DNA of 64,000 nt, taken from positions 1 to 64,000 of the forward strand of contig JAJEFJ010000005.1 of NCBI GenBank assembly GCA_022820485.1. Direction: 5' to 3'. Numbering within the stretch: the first letter of the stretch is position 1; each line of letters starts with the position of its first letter. Made by a program: the position numbers and the translations under genes. The notes beneath the pieces were generated by a model that made no database searches, was not told the DNA's origin, and saw only the letters and a program-made list of their open reading frames with translations. The DNA is from Candidatus Latescibacterota bacterium. GTDB lineage: Bacteria; Latescibacterota; UBA2968; UBA8231. Positions 60,299-64,000 of this stretch are shown in pieces.

Positions 60299-61828
60299 AT
60301 GATTAGACGAGTTTTACCGGTAGTGATTCTCATAGTTATCTTCTCGCTCGGCGCAGCTTCCGCTGAATCTACCCAAGACTTGGAGACAAACATGGTCGAA
60401 CGCTGGGGCGTGTATGAACTCACACTGACTGGCCCGGAGACGGGCAATCCATTCGTCGATGTCGAATTGACAGCAGAATTTGCACTAAACGGTCGCGTCT
60501 TCGCGCCGCACGGATTCTACGATGGAGACGGCGTGTACAAAATTCGCTTTATGCCCGATGCGGTCGGCGAGTGGACGTACATCACGAAAAGCAACCACGC
60601 CGCCCTTGACGGCAAGACCGGCCAGTTTACGTGCATTGCACCATCCGCAAACAATCACGGCCCCGTGTGCGCTCACAACAACTTCTACTTCCAGTATGCC
60701 GATGGAACACCCTATCACCAGTTCGGGACAACCTGTTACGCTTGGGCGCATCAAGGGGAAGCGATGGAGGAACAGACGCTCCAAACCCTCGCCAATGCAC
60801 CGTTCAACAAGCTGCGCATGTGCATCTTTCCCAAGGATTACGTGTATAACAAAAACGAGCCGGTGTACTATCCATTCGCAGGCACGCCGCTGAAAAATTG
60901 GGACTTCACGCGATTCAATCCCGAATTTTGGCGTCATTTTGAGCAACGCGTTCTCGATCTCTTGCAGCTTGGTATTGAAGCCGATTTAATCCTGTTTCAC
61001 ACCTATGATCGCTGGGATTTCGAGAACATGGACGCGGCCAGTGACGACCGCTACATCCGCTACGCCGTCGCTCGGTTAGCCGCTTTCCGCAATGTGTGGT
61101 GGTCGCTGGCCAATGAATACGACTTCATGCCAGCGAAAGAAGAATCAGACTGGGATCGATTTTTCCAAATCATCCGCGACCACGACCCGTATCAGCGGCT
61201 GCGTGGAATTCACAATGGGCGGCGCTGGTACGACCACAGCAAGCCGTGGGTAACGCACGTCAGTATTCAAACCTCCAACATGGCGCACGGCATCCGCTAT
61301 CGCAGCCAATACAAAAAACCCGTGATTTACGATGAATGCCGCTACGAGGGAGACATTCCGCAAGGGTGGGGAAACATCAGCGCCCGGCAGATGGTGCAAC
61401 ACTTTTGGGCGGGGACTGTTGCCGGCTGCTACGTCGGACACGGGGAAACGTACAAACACCCCGAAGACTTACTCTGGTGGGCAAAAGGCGGCGTACTGCG
61501 CGGCGACAGCCCAGAGCGCATAGCATTCCTCAAATCGTTTATGGCAGACGCGCCAGCATTTGACACGCTCGAACCAATCGGCGACGACAGCGGGCAGTAT
61601 GTCCTCGCCAAACCTGGAGAATACTATCTCGTTTACACCACCGATCCGCAGACGATAACCCTCGAATTGTCGGGCAATCAACCGTATAAAATCGACGGCA
61701 TCGATACGTGGAATATGAAAATCGTCCCGATTGGGACCGCACAACCGGGAGCATATACATTCGCTGCGCCATACAGCGACTTTGCCTACCGCTTTACGCC
61801 GTATGCACCGAACGAGTCCGCCTTGTAG
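60299..61828 (+). CDS. DUF5060/DUF4038 glycoside-hydrolase-like secreted protein
   Basis: The 509-residue protein has a signal peptide (MIRRVLPVVILIVIFSLGAA) and an N-terminal DUF5060 Ig-like domain (VERWGVYELTLTGPETGNPF, GFYDGDGVYKIRFMPDAVGE). A TIM-barrel DUF4038-like region follows (FGTTCYAWAHQGEAMEEQTL, WWSLANEYDF with the family's Asn-Glu pair, KPVIYDECRYEGD) and then a DUF5605-like end. It is probably an exported glycosidase; substrate not predictable. GGAGG precedes the ATG. Its stop codon lies within a REP element. Confidence 0.88.
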   Translation: MIRRVLPVVILIVIFSLGAASAESTQDLETNMVERWGVYELTLTGPETGNPFVDVELTAEFALNGRVFAPHGFYDGDGVYKIRFMPDAVGEWTYITKSNHAALDGKTGQFTCIAPSANNHGPVCAHNNFYFQYADGTPYHQFGTTCYAWAHQGEAMEEQTLQTLANAPFNKLRMCIFPKDYVYNKNEPVYYPFAGTPLKNWDFTRFNPEFWRHFEQRVLDLLQLGIEADLILFHTYDRWDFENMDAASDDRYIRYAVARLAAFRNVWWSLANEYDFMPAKEESDWDRFFQIIRDHDPYQRLRGIHNGRRWYDHSKPWVTHVSIQTSNMAHGIRYRSQYKKPVIYDECRYEGDIPQGWGNISARQMVQHFWAGTVAGCYVGHGETYKHPEDLLWWAKGGVLRGDSPERIAFLKSFMADAPAFDTLEPIGDDSGQYVLAKPGEYYLVYTTDPQTITLELSGNQPYKIDGIDTWNMKIVPIGTAQPGAYTFAAPYSDFAYRFTPYAPNESAL

Positions 61829-61851
61829 GGGCAACCCTTGTGGTTGCCCTT
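61823..61851 (+). repeat. REP-like palindrome at the GH-like stop codon
   Basis: TTGTAGGGGCAACCC TTGTG GTTGCCC, a variant of the 5590-5618 unit. Its GTAG supplies the TAG stop of the gene at 60299-61828. Confidence 0.8.
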
Positions 61852-61886
61852 TTAAGCACCCGCAGGCTGAATGCGCCGTGTAGCTT

Positions 61887-61913
61887 GGGCGCCCACAAGG
61901 GACGCCCCTACAC
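61887..61913 (-). repeat. REP-like palindrome, inverted copy
   Basis: GGGCGCCCACAAGGGACGCCCCTAC is in the opposite orientation to 61823-61851. The pair fills the space between the GH-like gene and the convergent sulfatase and may act as a bidirectional terminator. Confidence 0.75.
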
Positions 61914-61948
61914 CTATCGGTTCGGCCCAGCTACGTAACATCAGGTCT

Positions 61949-63439
61949 CTACTCCGATTCCTCCAACGTCCCATCATAAGGCCCGGCCAGCGCTTCTCCT
62001 TGGGCTTTGATTTCTTCCAAGCGGCGCGACAGATTGCGCACGATATCCGGGTGCTGGCCGTACAGATTCTGCCGCTCGGCGATGTCGTCTTTGAGGTTGA
62101 ACAGTTCCCCGGGAAAATTGTGGTCACTATAGCCCCGCTCCGCCTTAAACCAATCCGGCTCGCGGTTGTCGTCGCCGGAAGGGGCGTCGATAAAGACCCA
62201 GTCGTCTTGGCGCAGGGCAAAGCGGCCCGCGCAACTGTGATGCACAGCCGAGCGGCGCACCGGCGCATCAACCTGTCCCTGCAATAAAGGCAATATGCTA
62301 ATGCTGTCCTCAGCCGCTCCCGAAGGCAACTGGACCCCAGTCACCTGAGCGCAAGTGGCCATAAAATCGCCCAACAGAGCGAGCTGGTCGCAGACTGATC
62401 CGGCCGGCGTAACCCCAGGCCAACGAGCGACAAAAGGCACGCGGTGGCCCCCCTCCCAAGTATCGCGCTTGGCTCCGCGCAAATGGGCCATGCTGTAGTG
62501 GCCGAATTGGCGCACGTGCTCGTAGCAGCCGCCAGCCGCGGCCGGACTGCACTCGGGGCCATTGTCGCTGGTGAAGATGAGCAACGTGTCGTCGGCCAAC
62601 CCCTGCTCGTCGAGCGCGGCCATAATTTCCCCAACTACCCAATCGACTTCGCAGACAAAATCGCCATACAGACCCGCGCCGCTGCGACCGATAAAGTTCT
62701 CGTTGGGAACAATCGGCGTATGCGGCGAGGTCAGCGGCAAGTAAAGGAAAAAGGGATCGGAGCCAGCTTCGGCGATGTAAGCGCGAGCGCGGCGAACGAA
62801 TTCGGGGACCATGTCCTCCAGTTTCCACCCCGGCTTCATGGCTCCGGGCAGGCCGAACATCCCCTCGGGCTTTTGCGCTGTCGGGGCCGCGGCCAGCCGG
62901 TCCTGTTCAAACCAAGTGTAGGGCGGAAAATTCGGCACATCGACGCCAAAGTAATAGTCAAAGCCACAGGTTAGAGGACCGCCGCCGATGGGCTGGCTGT
63001 AGTCGATATTGCGCTCTAGGGCTTGGCGCTGCTCGCGGTTGAGGCGGCCAATGGACTCGTCGCCGTAGGCTGGTTTGCCGTCCTTGGTCGCCCATTCCCA
63101 ACCGAGATGCCACTTGCCGATGCAGGCGGTGCGGTAGCCCTGCTGGCGCAGCAGCTTGGCTACGGTGGGGCGGTCGGCTTCTATCAAGGGCGGATCCCAA
63201 GGCCACAGGACGCTGCTTTTGAGCGGGGTGCGCCAGCAATAGCGGCCAGTGAGCAGGGCGTAGCGGCTGGGCGAGCAGACGCTGGAGGAGGCATGGGCGT
63301 CGGTGAAGCGCATCCCTTGGGTGGCGAGGCGGTCGAGGTGCGGCGTGGGAATTTTGCAACCGGAGTTGTTACATCCCATATCGCCGTATCCCATGTCGTC
63401 GGCGAGGATGTAGATGATGTTGGGCGTTTGCTGAGGCAT
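61949..63439 (-). CDS. Sulfatase (arylsulfatase family, formylglycine type)
   Basis: The 496-residue sulfatase has NIIYILADDMGYGDMGC (metal-binding Asp pair), the modification motif CSPSRYALLTGR (Cys 55 to formylglycine), ACIGKWHLGW, DPFFLYLPLTSPHTPI, LLIFTSDNGPE and the WEGGHRVPFVARWPG motif. It is a complete type I sulfatase, probably acting on sulfated polysaccharides. No signal peptide is visible before NIIYIL, so it may be cytoplasmic or the annotated start may miss one. Convergent with the GH-like gene. Confidence 0.95.
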   Translation of the reverse strand: MPQQTPNIIYILADDMGYGDMGCNNSGCKIPTPHLDRLATQGMRFTDAHASSSVCSPSRYALLTGRYCWRTPLKSSVLWPWDPPLIEADRPTVAKLLRQQGYRTACIGKWHLGWEWATKDGKPAYGDESIGRLNREQRQALERNIDYSQPIGGGPLTCGFDYYFGVDVPNFPPYTWFEQDRLAAAPTAQKPEGMFGLPGAMKPGWKLEDMVPEFVRRARAYIAEAGSDPFFLYLPLTSPHTPIVPNENFIGRSGAGLYGDFVCEVDWVVGEIMAALDEQGLADDTLLIFTSDNGPECSPAAAGGCYEHVRQFGHYSMAHLRGAKRDTWEGGHRVPFVARWPGVTPAGSVCDQLALLGDFMATCAQVTGVQLPSGAAEDSISILPLLQGQVDAPVRRSAVHHSCAGRFALRQDDWVFIDAPSGDDNREPDWFKAERGYSDHNFPGELFNLKDDIAERQNLYGQHPDIVRNLSRRLEEIKAQGEALAGPYDGTLEESE

Positions 63440-63472
63440 GGCTACTCCTTGAGGCCCGACGCAGGGGCCGAC

Positions 63473-63862
63473 CTATGGGAAAAAGTTCATCAGTAAATCC
63501 GCTGGAATGCCCAAATGTGCTCTCAACGCGCCAATCTGCCGAATAGAGAGCGGGCGAATTCCATTAAAAAATTCCGATGTTCGGCTTCTACCGCCCAGCC
63601 ACTTCGCCAGATCACCCCGGGAAAGGCCCTTCTGCTCCAGCATAAAATCAACCACTTCTTGGGGCGTGGGCTTCTCATAAGCCGGGAAATGAGTGTCTTC
63701 ATAAGCCTGCACCAGAACAGATAGAAACTCCAGCCGCTCATACTCCTCCGATCCGGACTGAGGATCTGTGTCGAGGAGGGTATCGATTTCGGCGACAGCG
63801 ATATCGTATTCTCCTTTGTCTCTCAACACATGAGGTTTAGTAAAATCGAGTACTTCAGCCAT
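63473..63862 (-). CDS. higA: HigA-family antitoxin (XRE-type HTH)
   Basis: The 129-residue antitoxin has an acidic N-terminal domain (EYDIAVAEIDTLLDTDPQSG) and a C-terminal HTH (VVDFMLEQKGLSRGDLAKWL, EFFNGIRPLSIRQIGALRAH). The layout matches HigA proteins with an N-terminal extension. AAGGAG precedes ATG 63862. It follows a HigB-type toxin 14 bases upstream, which is the usual higBA order. Confidence 0.9.
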   Translation of the reverse strand: MAEVLDFTKPHVLRDKGEYDIAVAEIDTLLDTDPQSGSEEYERLEFLSVLVQAYEDTHFPAYEKPTPQEVVDFMLEQKGLSRGDLAKWLGGRSRTSEFFNGIRPLSIRQIGALRAHLGIPADLLMNFFP

Positions 63863-63876
63863 TGGGTACTCCTTGG

Positions 63877-64000
63877 CTATAAAGTGCCTGTTTGGGTCCG
63901 ACGAGCGTATTCTGAGTGCGTGAGGACATGGCGGATATACACTCTTCCCAAATCATAGCGCATATCCACGATTAGCCGATATTTGTTGCCGCCGATATTG
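63877..64000 (-). CDS. higB: HigB-family toxin, 3' end (cut by window)
   Basis: The minus-strand frame open to the window edge encodes NIGGNKYRLIVDMRYDLGRV, YIRHVLTHSEYARR and a stop at 63877-63879. It matches the C-terminus of HigB mRNA interferases (KYRLI, YIR, THxEY). About 40 residues are present. The start and promoter lie beyond the window. Confidence 0.85.
   Translation of the reverse strand, partial: NIGGNKYRLIVDMRYDLGRVYIRHVLTHSEYARRTQTGTL

Overview
The window is a dense, GC-rich bacterial chromosome segment from what looks like an uncultured member of the FCB group, perhaps close to Latescibacterota or Poribacteria. The reasons are FlgD-like C-terminal sorting domains of the PNPFNPTT type, a PorZ-like propeller protein, LptD (so an outer membrane), an ASPIC/FG-GAP lipoprotein, two phytanoyl-CoA dioxygenases, a sulfatase, many toxin-antitoxin modules and dispersed REP-like palindromes with RAYT transposases. 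The phylum is an inference; no rRNA is present.

Layout. 1-2.0 kb: end of a secreted FnIII/FlgD-domain protein, a small unknown gene, a PhyH dioxygenase and tRNA-Lys(CTT). 2.2-15.3 kb, minus strand: a defence island built on a type I restriction-modification locus. In transcription order it holds hsdM, an AlbA_2/Schlafen-like ATPase, an HI0074-like protein, an HsdS with an N-terminal minimal nucleotidyltransferase domain, two unknown membrane/TPR-type genes, a relic hsdR 5' end, a RAYT relic, an AAA ATPase, an intact RAYT and a frameshifted hsdR. Most junctions are ATGA overlaps. 15.6-27.5 kb, plus strand: housekeeping genes (efp, accB, accC, gcvH, HNH nuclease, scpA, scpB, rluB, cmk, rpsA, mutS). 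27.5-33.4 kb: a second accessory block with DUF2442, DUF4160, a second hsdS translationally coupled to a frameshifted SIR2 gene, an orphan RelB-like antitoxin, a KAP NTPase stump cut by an IS5-family element, and MazEF between IS ends.

33.5-44.1 kb, plus strand: rlmB, lptD, dtd, maf, rodZ-like, priA, a PorZ-like protein and DUF4159, tightly packed. 44.3-45.5 kb: an AT-richer pair, an unknown protein plus a PIN nuclease. 45.5-54.8 kb, minus strand: a probable six-gene operon running UDP-glucuronate decarboxylase, DUF6807, NodT-type outer-membrane factor, HlyD-type adaptor, RND pump, ASPIC/UnbV lipoprotein. 55.0-64.0 kb: VapBC with a 31-bp palindromic operator, a second PhyH, a BlaI regulator with two perfect operators, an M56 peptidase fused to ExbD-like and FlgD-like domains, a DUF4143 ATPase, a DUF5060/DUF4038 glycoside-hydrolase-like protein, a sulfatase and HigBA.

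The most unusual parts are: the nucleotidyltransferase-HsdS fusion beside its HI0074 partner; two hsdS genes 18 kb apart in opposite orientation sharing about 240 bp of near-identical central sequence; the HsdS-SIR2 coupling; two defence genes (hsdR, SIR2) each broken by what looks like loss of one C from a C5 tract; REP palindromes lying in frame inside the RAYT genes and a similar palindrome inside priA; and the BlaI/M56-ExbD-FlgD module. All functional calls come from reading the sequence; no database search was run.
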